A stretch of DNA of 64,000 nt from Anaerostipes caccae L1-92. GTDB lineage: Bacteria > Bacillota > Clostridia > Lachnospirales > Lachnospiraceae. A program made the translations under genes and the position numbers. The stretch spans positions 1,015,001 to 1,079,000 of the forward strand of contig NZ_AP023027.1 of assembly GCF_014467075.1 (NCBI RefSeq), read 5' to 3'. Position 1 is the first letter of the stretch, and each line of letters opens with the position of its first letter. The notes beneath the pieces are model-generated. The model was not told the DNA's origin and searched no databases. It saw nothing but the letters and a program-made list of their open reading frames with translations. Below are positions 35,584-44,973 of the stretch, piece after piece.

Positions 35584-36288
35584 ATGAAGATTCTGAACTT
35601 GAAACGCATCATATGTACACTGATGTGCTGCGTTATGTTGGGCATGCTATTTCAGGTGACAAATGTACCGGCGGCAGAGGGAGACAAAAAAGAACTTAAT
35701 GTAGTTTATTATAATCAGGCGGATTATCCCGGTAAGAAAATCGGGAAGAGCACGATCAAGGCTGCAGGCTGCGGGCCGACCTGCATTGCAGTCTGTTACA
35801 GTTCACTGACGGGGAAGAAAGTCAGTGTGCCGAAGATGTGCAAAATTGCCTATAAAAAAGGCTGGTATATCAACGGACAGGGATGTGTCCATCAGGTGAT
35901 TCCGGGATTGGCAAAAGAATACGGACTGGACTGCAAAGGTCTGGGAACTAATTATGAGGCAATAAAAAAAGCTCTGAAAAACGGGCATCCGGTGGTTGCT
36001 CTGGTAGGACCCGGAGACTTTACAAAAAATGGACACTTTATCGTATTGACCAGGATGGTCGGAAAAGATAAGGTAAAGGTTGCCGATGTAGGAAGCCGTG
36101 CCAATACAGCCGAGACATGGTCGTTAAAGAAGGTTGTAAGCCAGGGAAAAGAAGGCGCAGATGCCGGAGGACCTTTCTGGGAGATCAGCTATACAGAACC
36201 GGAAAAGCAAGTACAGGAAAAAGGAATTGATCACGGTCTGCTGAAGATAGGGAATAAAATTGATCTGAAAAAACATATAGAAAATTAG
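35584..36288 (+). CDS. Secreted C39-like cysteine peptidase
   Basis: 234 aa from ATG 35584 (GGAGGGAAACAGGGA upstream). Signal peptide to about residue 31. The mature part matches the Peptidase_C39_2 pattern: nucleophile in AAGCGPTC (Cys63), NGHFIVL (His) and KVADVGSR (Asp). No membrane anchor seen, so probably released or wall-bound. Substrate unknown. Promoter candidate upstream: TTGCTT (35510) with TTATAC after 16 nt. Confidence 0.75.
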   Translation: MKILNLKRIICTLMCCVMLGMLFQVTNVPAAEGDKKELNVVYYNQADYPGKKIGKSTIKAAGCGPTCIAVCYSSLTGKKVSVPKMCKIAYKKGWYINGQGCVHQVIPGLAKEYGLDCKGLGTNYEAIKKALKNGHPVVALVGPGDFTKNGHFIVLTRMVGKDKVKVADVGSRANTAETWSLKKVVSQGKEGADAGGPFWEISYTEPEKQVQEKGIDHGLLKIGNKIDLKKHIEN

Positions 36289-36294
36289 AAGTAT

Positions 36295-36336
36295 AAAAGC
36301 AGATGCTGTTAAGAATTACGGCATCTGCTTTTTTTC
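36295..36336 (+). terminator. Terminator after C39-like peptidase gene
   Basis: AAAAGCAGATGC (36295-36306) pairs with GCATCTGCTTTT (36321-36332), then more T. Confidence 0.85.
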
Positions 36337-36390
36337 TGGAACAGACGAAGTAAAGATGATAAGATATACACACAAGACATACTGTATTCT

Positions 36391-36630
36391 ATACCTTATC
36401 GCGCAAAGCGCGCCACCCGAAGGGTATGAAATACGGTGTGCCCTATGGGTATACCTTATCGCGCAAAGCGCGCCACCCGAAGGGTATGAAATACGGTGTG
36501 CCCTATGGGTATACCTTATCGCGCAAAGCGCGCCACCCGAAGGGTATGAAATACGGTGTGCCCTATGGGTATACCTTATCGCGCAAAGCGCGCCACCCAA
36601 AGGGTATGAAATACGGTGTGCCCTATGGGT
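36391..36630 (-). repeat. Four 60-bp tandem repeats of hairpin element type 2
   Basis: Units at 36391-36450, 36451-36510, 36511-36570 and 36571-36630 are identical except one base in the last (CACCCAA for CACCCGA). Each contains hairpins CGCGC-AAA-GCGCG and ACCC-GAA-GGGT and, on the minus strand, the 47-nt sequence found singly at 254-301 and 62960-63006. The linker GTGCCCTATGGGT has no counterpart in the single copies except a decayed one at 42769. Reading frames through it are 20-residue repeats and not genes. Confidence 0.95.
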
Positions 36631-36635
36631 ATGAG

Positions 36636-36694
36636 TTTTTCTCCATTATTTCCAGTCGGCTCTGGAAAGACCTCCTTCCAACAATGGAGAAAAA
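36636..36694. repeat. Hairpin element, type 1, copy C (third stem variant)
   Basis: Arms TTTTTCTCCATTATT (36636-36650) and AACAATGGAGAAAAA (36680-36694), one mismatch, around a 29-nt loop that aligns with copy A (TCCAGTCGGCTC... versus TCCGTCCGGCTC...). It directly abuts the tandem repeats. A 7-bp hairpin AGCAGGC/GCCTGCT follows at 36699-36733. Confidence 0.8.
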
Positions 36695-36751
36695 CTATAG
36701 CAGGCGGCAACTTTCATTTCTAAGCAGCCTGCTCCAGGAGATAATATGTCC

Positions 36752-36810
36752 ATTTTCTACACGATTGGAGTGAGTCATTCTAAGAGCCGAACGGAAATCG
36801 CGTGGAAAAT
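36752..36810. repeat. Hairpin element, type 1, copy D (inverted relative to A)
   Basis: Arms ATTTTCTACACGATT (36752-36766) and AATCGCGTGGAAAAT (36796-36810) with 29-nt loop GGAGTGAGTCATTC...ACGGA. Matches copy A over the whole unit and about 7 nt of flank on the opposite strand. Arm differences are wobble-type. Confidence 0.8.
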
Positions 36811-36864
36811 GTCATACTATTTAATGTAACTTTCACATAAGATGACAAGAAAAGGAGGACTAAT

Positions 36865-37629
36865 ATGTGGTGGACAAGAGCTGAATTAAAAGAGAGGGCA
36901 AAAGAATCGATCAGGAGAAACTACTGGATTATGGTGGTAGTAGGGCTGATCGCAGGCATCATTAGCGGACAGATTGGGGGGAATGTATCTTACAATAGTT
37001 TAAAAACCGAGCTGAGGGAATCCGGATGGAATGGGGAAAACATGGATTTCTTCACGAGCACTCAATTTTTGATGATCGTGTCGGCGGCGATTGGAATTCT
37101 TATGGTTCTTTTTATAGGATTTACGCTGCTTAAAATCTTTCTGGGCAATCCTCTTCTGGTAGGATGCAGCCGTTTCTTTCTGGAAAACAGTGACAGAAAA
37201 GCTAGATTTGGATTAGTCGGAACTGTTTTTCAGAGCGGGAATTATCTGAATGTTGTGCTGACAATGTTTCTGAGAAAGTTGTTTACAGTGTTGTGGAGTC
37301 TTCTGCTGCTGATACCGGGACTTGTAAAGTCTTATTCCTATTCAATGATTCCGTATATACTGGCGGAAAATCCTTCGATTTCAAGGAGAAGAGCTTTTGA
37401 GATAAGCAGAAAGATGATGGACGGACAGAAGCTGAACGCTTTCTTTTTAGATTTATCTTTTATCGGATGGATTATTCTCTCCACTCTTACCTGCGGGGTT
37501 TTGGATATATTTTATGTGGTGCCTTACCGGCAGGCAACATGGGCAGAGTTTTATAAAGTTAATCGCCAACAGGCGCTTCAGAACGGGACTGCTACACCGG
37601 AAGAATTGCAGGGCTTTCCATTTTATTAA
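36865..37629 (+). CDS. DUF975-family membrane protein
   Basis: 254-aa membrane protein with about five hydrophobic segments. Family signatures seen: N-terminal WWTRAELKERAKESIRRNYW and ISRRRAFEISRKMMDGQK. DUF975 proteins are common in Lachnospiraceae and of unknown function. Monocistronic, just downstream of the repeat cluster; ribosome site AAAGGAGG. Confidence 0.8.
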   Translation: MWWTRAELKERAKESIRRNYWIMVVVGLIAGIISGQIGGNVSYNSLKTELRESGWNGENMDFFTSTQFLMIVSAAIGILMVLFIGFTLLKIFLGNPLLVGCSRFFLENSDRKARFGLVGTVFQSGNYLNVVLTMFLRKLFTVLWSLLLLIPGLVKSYSYSMIPYILAENPSISRRRAFEISRKMMDGQKLNAFFLDLSFIGWIILSTLTCGVLDIFYVVPYRQATWAEFYKVNRQQALQNGTATPEELQGFPFY

Positions 37630-37740
37630 TATTTCACGAAAGATAAAACAAAATAATTGAGAAAAACATGTCGATTTAGAGAAAATAAATAGTTTTCTTA
37701 ATAGAATGTAAAATTTATTGTTAAAAACGTATAAAAATAA

Positions 37741-37769
37741 TTAACAAATAATTTGTTTTGTGGTACAAT
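37741..37769 (+). promoter_or_regulatory. ppdK promoter
   Basis: TTAACA (37741-37746), 17-bp spacer, TACAAT (37764-37769), about 50 nt upstream of the start codon, in very AT-rich sequence. Confidence 0.65.
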
Positions 37770-37819
37770 TAGTCCAACGACATACACTGTTACAACATAC
37801 TATTTTAGGAGGTATAGAC

Positions 37820-40444
37820 ATGTCAACAAAATGGGTTTATCAATTTAACGAGGGCAATGCAGAAATGAGAAACCTCTTGGGCGGCAAAGGTGCCAACCTG
37901 GCAGAGATGACAGGACTTGGTCTTCCGATTCCTCAGGGGTTTACGGTGACGACAGAAGCATGTACCAATTACTATGACTGCGGTGAAAACATCAGTGATG
38001 AGGTACAGGGACAGATTTTCGATGCGATGAAAGCATTGGAAAATATTCAGGGGAAGGAGTTCGGAGACTTAGAAGACCCGCTGTTGGTTTCTGTACGTTC
38101 CGGGGCCAGAGTATCTATGCCTGGTATGATGGACACGATTTTGAACCTAGGTCTGAATGACGTAGCTGTGGAAGGATTTGCAAAGAAGACCGGCAACCCA
38201 CGGTTTGCTTATGATTCTTACCGCAGATTTATCCAGATGTTCGCAGATGTTGTAAAAGAAGTGGACAAAGCTAAATTTGAAGCGGTCCTTGACGAGATGA
38301 AGGAAGCCAAGGGAGCAAAGTTTGATACAGATTTAACCGCAGATGACCTGAAAGAAGTCATCGTGCGATACAAAGAGATTTATAAGAGTGAGTTAGGGGA
38401 AGATTTCCCGCAGGAGCCCAAAGAACAGCTGTTGGAAGCGATCAAAGCCGTTTTCCGTTCCTGGGATAATCCTCGTGCTATTTATTACAGAAGAATGAAC
38501 GATATCCCTGGAGACTGGGGTACTGCAGTAAATGTGCAGACCATGGTATTCGGAAATATGGGAGATACATCAGGAACTGGTGTAGCATTTACAAGAAATC
38601 CATCCACCGGTGAAAAACAGATCTATGGAGAGTACCTCATCAATGCACAGGGAGAGGACGTAGTGGCAGGTGTGCGTACTCCGCAGCCGATCACCAGACT
38701 GAAAGAAGACCTTCCGGACTGCTATGAGCAGTTTATGCAGATCGCCAAGACTCTGGAAGACCATTACCGCGATATGCAGGATATGGAGTTTACCATTCAG
38801 GAAGGCAAGCTTTATTTCTTACAGACCAGAAACGGTAAGAGAACTGCACCGGCAGCACTTCGTATTGCCTGTGAACTCGTAGATGAAGGTATGATCACAA
38901 AAGAGGAAGCCGTTTCAAGGATTGAGGCAAAAGCCTTGGATCAGCTATTACATCCGCGCTTTGATCCGGAAGCAATCAAAGCTGCCGTTCCGATCGGGGA
39001 AGCACTTCCGGCATCACCGGGAGCTGCAACTGGTAAGGTTTACTTTACTGCCGAGACTGCAAAACTTCATCATGAAGCCGGAGAGAAAGTTATCCTTGTC
39101 CGCTTGGAGACATCACCGGAAGATATCGAAGGTATGCATGCGGCTGAAGGTATCCTGACAGCCCGCGGAGGCATGACATCCCATGCGGCCGTTGTTGCCC
39201 GCGGTATGGGTACAGCCTGCGTAGCAGGATGCGGTGATATTCAGTTAGACGAAGAAAAAGGACTGTTCACCCTGGGAGGAAAGACTGTCCGTGAGGGAGA
39301 TTATATTTCCATCGACGGATCTACCGGTAAAGTTTACTATGGAGAGATCCGCACGATCCCTGCAACCATCAGCGGAAACTTTGACCGCATTATGACATGG
39401 GCAGATGAGATCCGTACATTAAAGGTACGCACCAACGCCGATACACCGGCAGATGCACTGAACGCAGTTAAGTTTGGGGCAGAGGGAATCGGACTTTGCC
39501 GTACAGAGCATATGTTCTTTGATGCAGAGAGAATTCCGAAGATCCGCCGTATGATCTTATCAAGGACTAAAGAGGCGAGAGAGATCGCTCTGAACCAGCT
39601 GATTCCATATCAGAAGAAAGACTTCAAAGAACTCTACGAGGTTATGGAAGGAAAACCGGTTACTATCCGTTTCTTAGATCCGCCTCTGCATGAGTTCCTG
39701 CCTACGACACTGGAAGAGATTTCAGCACTGGCAAAAGATATGAATGTAACAGTAGAAGAGATCAATATGACACGTGCATCTTTGCATGAGTTTAATCCTA
39801 TGATGGGACACCGCGGATGCCGTCTGGCTGTCACCTATCCTGAAATCGCCAAGATGCAGACAAGAGCGGTTATGGAAGCTGCCATCGAAGTAAAACAGGA
39901 AAAAGGATTCGACATTGTTCCTGAGATCATGATTCCTCTCGTAGGAGAGAAGAAAGAGCTCCAGTTTGTCAAAAATGTTGTTGTTGAGACAGCAGAGAAA
40001 GTAAAAGCTTATTATGAGTCAGATATCAATTACCACATTGGTACAATGATTGAAATACCTCGTGCAGCTCTTCTGGCAAATGAAATCGCAGAAGAAGCCG
40101 AGTTCTTCTCCTTCGGTACCAATGACCTGACACAGATGACTTTCGGATTCTCACGTGATGACGCAGGTAAGTTCCTGGAAGCTTACTACGACAACAAGAT
40201 CTACGAGTCAGATCCGTTTGCGAAACTGGATCAGGACGGAGTCGGACAGCTGATCGCTATGGCAGCTGAGAAGGGCAGATCAACCCGTCCGGATATCAAA
40301 CTTGGTATCTGCGGAGAGCACGGAGGAGATCCTGCATCCGTTGAATTCTGCCACAGGGTTGGATTAAATTATGTATCATGCAGCCCATACCGTGTGCCGA
40401 TCGCAAGACTTGCAGCAGCACAGGCAGCACTGAATGATAAATAA
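37820..40444 (+). CDS. ppdK: Pyruvate, phosphate dikinase
   Basis: Interconverts pyruvate + ATP + Pi and PEP + AMP + PPi; in anaerobes often runs in the glycolytic direction. 874 aa from ATG 37820, preceded by TTAGGAGG; the in-frame extension to 37760 lies in the promoter. N-terminal ATP-grasp (LLGGKGANLAEMT), swivelling His domain (GGMTSHAAVVARGMG, His about 455) and C-terminal PEP-binding barrel with ICGEHGGDP. Codon use is strongly biased, as for a highly expressed gene. Confidence 0.97.
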   Translation: MSTKWVYQFNEGNAEMRNLLGGKGANLAEMTGLGLPIPQGFTVTTEACTNYYDCGENISDEVQGQIFDAMKALENIQGKEFGDLEDPLLVSVRSGARVSMPGMMDTILNLGLNDVAVEGFAKKTGNPRFAYDSYRRFIQMFADVVKEVDKAKFEAVLDEMKEAKGAKFDTDLTADDLKEVIVRYKEIYKSELGEDFPQEPKEQLLEAIKAVFRSWDNPRAIYYRRMNDIPGDWGTAVNVQTMVFGNMGDTSGTGVAFTRNPSTGEKQIYGEYLINAQGEDVVAGVRTPQPITRLKEDLPDCYEQFMQIAKTLEDHYRDMQDMEFTIQEGKLYFLQTRNGKRTAPAALRIACELVDEGMITKEEAVSRIEAKALDQLLHPRFDPEAIKAAVPIGEALPASPGAATGKVYFTAETAKLHHEAGEKVILVRLETSPEDIEGMHAAEGILTARGGMTSHAAVVARGMGTACVAGCGDIQLDEEKGLFTLGGKTVREGDYISIDGSTGKVYYGEIRTIPATISGNFDRIMTWADEIRTLKVRTNADTPADALNAVKFGAEGIGLCRTEHMFFDAERIPKIRRMILSRTKEAREIALNQLIPYQKKDFKELYEVMEGKPVTIRFLDPPLHEFLPTTLEEISALAKDMNVTVEEINMTRASLHEFNPMMGHRGCRLAVTYPEIAKMQTRAVMEAAIEVKQEKGFDIVPEIMIPLVGEKKELQFVKNVVVETAEKVKAYYESDINYHIGTMIEIPRAALLANEIAEEAEFFSFGTNDLTQMTFGFSRDDAGKFLEAYYDNKIYESDPFAKLDQDGVGQLIAMAAEKGRSTRPDIKLGICGEHGGDPASVEFCHRVGLNYVSCSPYRVPIARLAAAQAALNDK

Positions 40445-40464
40445 AATTACCAGATAAAATAAAA

Positions 40465-40497
40465 ATTCCTTGAGCAAACGCTCAAGGAATTTTTTTA
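40465..40497. terminator. Bidirectional terminator between ppdK and M23 gene
   Basis: ATTCCTTGAGC (40465-40475) pairs perfectly with GCTCAAGGAAT (40480-40490), loop AAAC. A T run follows on the plus strand and an A run precedes it, so it can stop both converging genes. Confidence 0.9.
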
Positions 40498-40499
40498 CG

Positions 40500-41264
40500 T
40501 TAAATATTTTTTACTAACAGTCCCCTATGTATACAGCCTTCTCTCAGATCCTCTTTTTTAGGCAGAGGCCGTGTATCCATTAGACTGTATTTCGAATAAA
40601 ATTTAGTCTGAATATGAGAAAAACGAAGAGGCAGACCAAGGCAGGAATAGAAACCAGCAGTGGATTGTATCTGAAAATGAACGTGAGGTTCTGTCGTATT
40701 GCCGGAGTTGCCGCACTTGGCAATAACATTACCTCTTTTTACCGTTTGTCCTTTCTGTACTTTTATACTCCCAGGCATAAGATGACAGATTGCACTGTAT
40801 TCATTTGGAGAATGTTTTAAAATAATCCGGTTGCCGCCAATATCAGTAGTATCCGGATCCGTCTGCCCAGTGTCCATGATGCGGCAGTCAGGGAAGTTGT
40901 TTTTTGTTGAAACAACGATACCGTCCGCAGGAGCAAGTATATTTTTTCCGTAGCAGTAATAACTGTGCAGATCCTTTTTGTTTCCGCAGAAGCTTTCACT
41001 TTTATCATCTACAATAATAAAATCATAGGCGAACCGCTGTGGAAGAATTTCCCATGAATGAGAAGTGTCTTTGGTAACACCGCCATTTGCGGTGTACCAT
41101 TCACCGTCAAAGGGCAGGGAATACTTTATTCCGGAAACATAATCATCAATGTGTTCAATATTTTTGTTTCTGTATTTTACTGTAGCATAAATTAACCCGG
41201 TTACTTGCAGTACAATCTGACTCAGAAAACGTATATTCATGTAATTTTCTCCGTTATATTTCAT
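40500..41264 (-). CDS. M23-family metallopeptidase-like protein
   Basis: 254 aa. C-terminal M23 (LytM) core: APADGIVVSTKNN, GNRIILKHSPNEYSAICHL, KGQTVKRGNVIAKCGNSG and the zinc motif HVHFQ. The first zinc-ligand region (normally HxxxD) reads RFAYD here, so one ligand looks replaced, a feature of some family subgroups. Usual role is cutting cross-bridges in peptidoglycan. A short hydrophobic stretch near the N-terminus (FLSQIVLQVTGLIYA) may be a weak anchor. Confidence 0.75.
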   Translation of the reverse strand: MKYNGENYMNIRFLSQIVLQVTGLIYATVKYRNKNIEHIDDYVSGIKYSLPFDGEWYTANGGVTKDTSHSWEILPQRFAYDFIIVDDKSESFCGNKKDLHSYYCYGKNILAPADGIVVSTKNNFPDCRIMDTGQTDPDTTDIGGNRIILKHSPNEYSAICHLMPGSIKVQKGQTVKRGNVIAKCGNSGNTTEPHVHFQIQSTAGFYSCLGLPLRFSHIQTKFYSKYSLMDTRPLPKKEDLREGCIHRGLLVKNI

Positions 41265-41445
41265 TGATGTGTGTCTGAAGATTTTTAGAAGAATCTTTCA
41301 CTCCACACCTGAATACTAAAAGTTCAGCAATTATAAAATTCACAGCACTGGCTCCTTTCATTGGCTTTATACCACTTAAAATAAGTATATCAGAGTAAGT
41401 GTCAAAAAGGAACCGCTGCTTCAGTGTTTCCATTTCACTGGGATA

Positions 41446-42714
41446 TCAGTGCTTCTCTCTCCAGGAAGGACACCCCTCATTTGTACAGCGCTTTTTCCAG
41501 CCGACAGTTATGCAGACGGCGGCAAAGACCAGCAGGCAGATCATTCCTATGAGGACTGTCCGGTAGCTGCCGGAAAGATCATAGATAAATCCGTAGGCAG
41601 GGACCAGCACAATGGAGGCAATCGGGGCGCCCATAGAAATTTTGGCAAATATCTTTTCATAATCGGTCTGCCCATAAAATTTGAGGGTAAGGATTGGAGC
41701 CAAGACCATGATGCCGGAAGTCACCAGACCGTGGAGAAAGGTTGAAACGGCAAAGACCGCAAAGCTCTGCTGGCTGAACAAAAATCCAGTCTCTGCTGCG
41801 AGTCCGACTGCGATCATTCCATAGCAGGTTTTCAGACTGCCGATCCGGTCACTTATCATTCCGATGGCAATGGAGCCGATGGCACTTCCGATGGAGGCAT
41901 AGGCAAGCGCTGCCCCGGTTTTTCTGACACTATAACCGAGCATGGAACCATAGGTAGGAATATGCTGGGTAAAGACGCCGATCCCGGTAATAGCAATCAT
42001 AAAGAACAGCAGCAGATAAAAAGACGCCGAGCGCAGAGCCGCAGCTTCGGATATCTCAAGCTGGTCTTTTTTTATTTGGCCGGGAGCAGTATCTTCTGAC
42101 GCAGATTCAGCACCTAACGGAAGAAGGTGTTTGTCTCCAGGTTTATTTTTCAGGAGGACCAGAGAAGTGATGACAACGACAGCAAATGTGATGCCTCCGA
42201 TAAAAAAATATCCGGTTCTCCAGCCGTACTGTGTAATGATATCGGACGTGACCGGCTGCAGTACTGCCCCGAAAAGTCCTACGAATGCCATCTGGATTCC
42301 GAGCATAGTTCCTGCATTTTTTGCAAACCATCTGTTTATAAGAATTGGACCTAAAAGATTTACTAAGATTGTGGCGCCCATGGCATGGGGAATGGCTAAA
42401 AGATACCAGCCGTAAACGCTGTTCAGAAAACCAAAAGAGGCAAAAGAGAGTGTTTGGAGCACTGCCCCTGCCAGGGCCATGAGTCGGATATCATATTTAT
42501 TGATCAGCCGGCCTGCTGTGGGAAGCCATAAGACCATAACGACAGAAGTTATGCTCAAATAGATAGACAGACTTCCGATTCCCACGCCGATTTCTTTTGA
42601 GACCGGAGACAGGAAAAGTCCGGAAGTCATGTTGATGCCGCCGCCTGCAAAGCCCCTGATTAAAATAACAGCTGCTAATATAAACCATGCATAGTGCCAT
42701 CTTGATTTTCTCAT
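41446..42714 (-). CDS. Major facilitator transporter, oxalate/formate antiporter-like
   Basis: 422-aa transporter with 12 predicted membrane helices. RLINKYDIRLMALAGAVLQTL after helix 2 and GMISDRIGSLKTCYGMIAVG after helix 8 match the family loops of the monocarboxylate/OFA branch of MFS. Substrate unknown, likely a small carboxylate. Single gene on the minus strand. Confidence 0.82.
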   Translation of the reverse strand: MRKSRWHYAWFILAAVILIRGFAGGGINMTSGLFLSPVSKEIGVGIGSLSIYLSITSVVMVLWLPTAGRLINKYDIRLMALAGAVLQTLSFASFGFLNSVYGWYLLAIPHAMGATILVNLLGPILINRWFAKNAGTMLGIQMAFVGLFGAVLQPVTSDIITQYGWRTGYFFIGGITFAVVVITSLVLLKNKPGDKHLLPLGAESASEDTAPGQIKKDQLEISEAAALRSASFYLLLFFMIAITGIGVFTQHIPTYGSMLGYSVRKTGAALAYASIGSAIGSIAIGMISDRIGSLKTCYGMIAVGLAAETGFLFSQQSFAVFAVSTFLHGLVTSGIMVLAPILTLKFYGQTDYEKIFAKISMGAPIASIVLVPAYGFIYDLSGSYRTVLIGMICLLVFAAVCITVGWKKRCTNEGCPSWREKH

Positions 42715-42768
42715 GTTAATTCCGTCCTTTTTTGTATTTAGTATTTATCAGAGCCATCTTTTTTATGC

Positions 42769-42816
42769 ATACCCACGGGCACACTGCATTTCATACCCTT
42801 CGTGTGGAAAATGTCC
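42769..42816 (+). repeat. Decayed hybrid of hairpin elements types 1 and 2
   Basis: ATACCCACGGGCACACTGC then ATTTCATACCCTTCG matches the linker and left half of the tandem unit at 36391-36630 (minus strand); it then switches to GTGGAAAATGTCC, the right arm and flank of the type 1 hairpin. It lies in the intergenic region between the MFS gene and enolase. Confidence 0.6.
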
Positions 42817-42860
42817 TATTGAGAATTATTCTGCTGTTTTAATCTTGAGTAATTGATAAT

Positions 42861-42896
42861 AGTTTGATAAACTGATTTTGGTTAGTTCATACTAAC
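42861..42896. promoter_or_regulatory. Two dyads upstream of enolase, one like the feo dyad
   Basis: AGTTTGATAAACT (42861-42873) and GTTAGTTCATACTAAC (42881-42896), the second with perfect 6-bp arms. The second shares the form TTAGT-N4-ACTAA with the dyad before feoB at 49461-49476. Possible regulator sites. Confidence 0.5.
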
Positions 42897-42903
42897 TGAA
42901 TAA

Positions 42904-44232
<1,329 letters not shown>

Positions 44233-44250
44233 ATAAAGTAGAATCATGGA

Positions 44251-44295
44251 AAGCAGAAAGAACATGCCTTTTAAGGTGATTTCTTTCTGCTTTTT
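44251..44295 (+). terminator. Terminator after enolase
   Basis: AAGCAGAAAGAA (44251-44262) pairs with TTCTTTCTGCTT (44281-44292), then TTTA. Confidence 0.85.
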
Positions 44296-44382
44296 AGTGC
44301 ATAAAACCGTGTTTTTTAGGAAAGTTTAAGCAGTAAGAACAGAACCTGGGATAAAGCAATCAAATTAAAGGAGGACAATAAA

Positions 44383-44946
44383 ATGTCATTAATAGGTCAG
44401 GAAGTAACAGATTTTAAAGTACAGTCTTATCAGGGAAATGAATTTAAAGAGGTAACAAAAGAAGATATTCTTGGAAAATGGTCTGTGTTCTTTTTCTATC
44501 CTGCAGATTTTACATTTGTATGCCCGACGGAACTGGAAGACTTGGCGAATAAATATGAAGATTTTAAAAAAGTGGGATGTGAAATTTACTCTGTGTCATG
44601 TGATACACATTTCGTACACAAGGCATGGCATGATGTGTCTAAGACAATTCAGAAGATCCAGTATCCGATGCTGGCGGACCCGACCGGATTGCTCGCAAGA
44701 GACTTTGATGTGATGATCGAAGAAAGCGGACTGGCAGAGAGGGGAAGCTTCATTGTGAATCCGGAAGGCAAAATCGTGGCTTATGAAGTCATTGCCGGTA
44801 ATGTCGGAAGAAATGCAGAAGAGCTTTTTAGAAGAGTACAGGCATCCCAATTCGTAGCAGAACATGGAGATGAGGTTTGTCCAGCAAAATGGCAGCCGGG
44901 AGCAGAAACTTTAAAACCGAGTCTTGATCTGGTAGGTTTGATCTAA
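44383..44946 (+). CDS. ahpC: Alkyl hydroperoxide reductase subunit C (peroxiredoxin)
   Basis: 187-aa typical 2-Cys peroxiredoxin reducing H2O2 and organic peroxides. Peroxidatic Cys47 in DFTFVCPTE; resolving Cys166 in EVCPAKW. Downstream gene encodes its reductase. Ribosome site AAAGGAGG. Confidence 0.97.
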   Translation: MSLIGQEVTDFKVQSYQGNEFKEVTKEDILGKWSVFFFYPADFTFVCPTELEDLANKYEDFKKVGCEIYSVSCDTHFVHKAWHDVSKTIQKIQYPMLADPTGLLARDFDVMIEESGLAERGSFIVNPEGKIVAYEVIAGNVGRNAEELFRRVQASQFVAEHGDEVCPAKWQPGAETLKPSLDLVGLI

Positions 44947-44973
44947 GAACAGATGTAAATGGAAGGTGATACG

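Noticed and set aside
36391..36630. Tandem 60-bp array as a CRISPR
   Set aside because: Units are contiguous and identical with no variable spacers.
36316..36773. Three overlapping reading frames on both strands giving 20-residue repeats
   Set aside because: They are translations of the 60-bp tandem repeat and hairpins; no ribosome site, and the same unit is open on both strands by chance.
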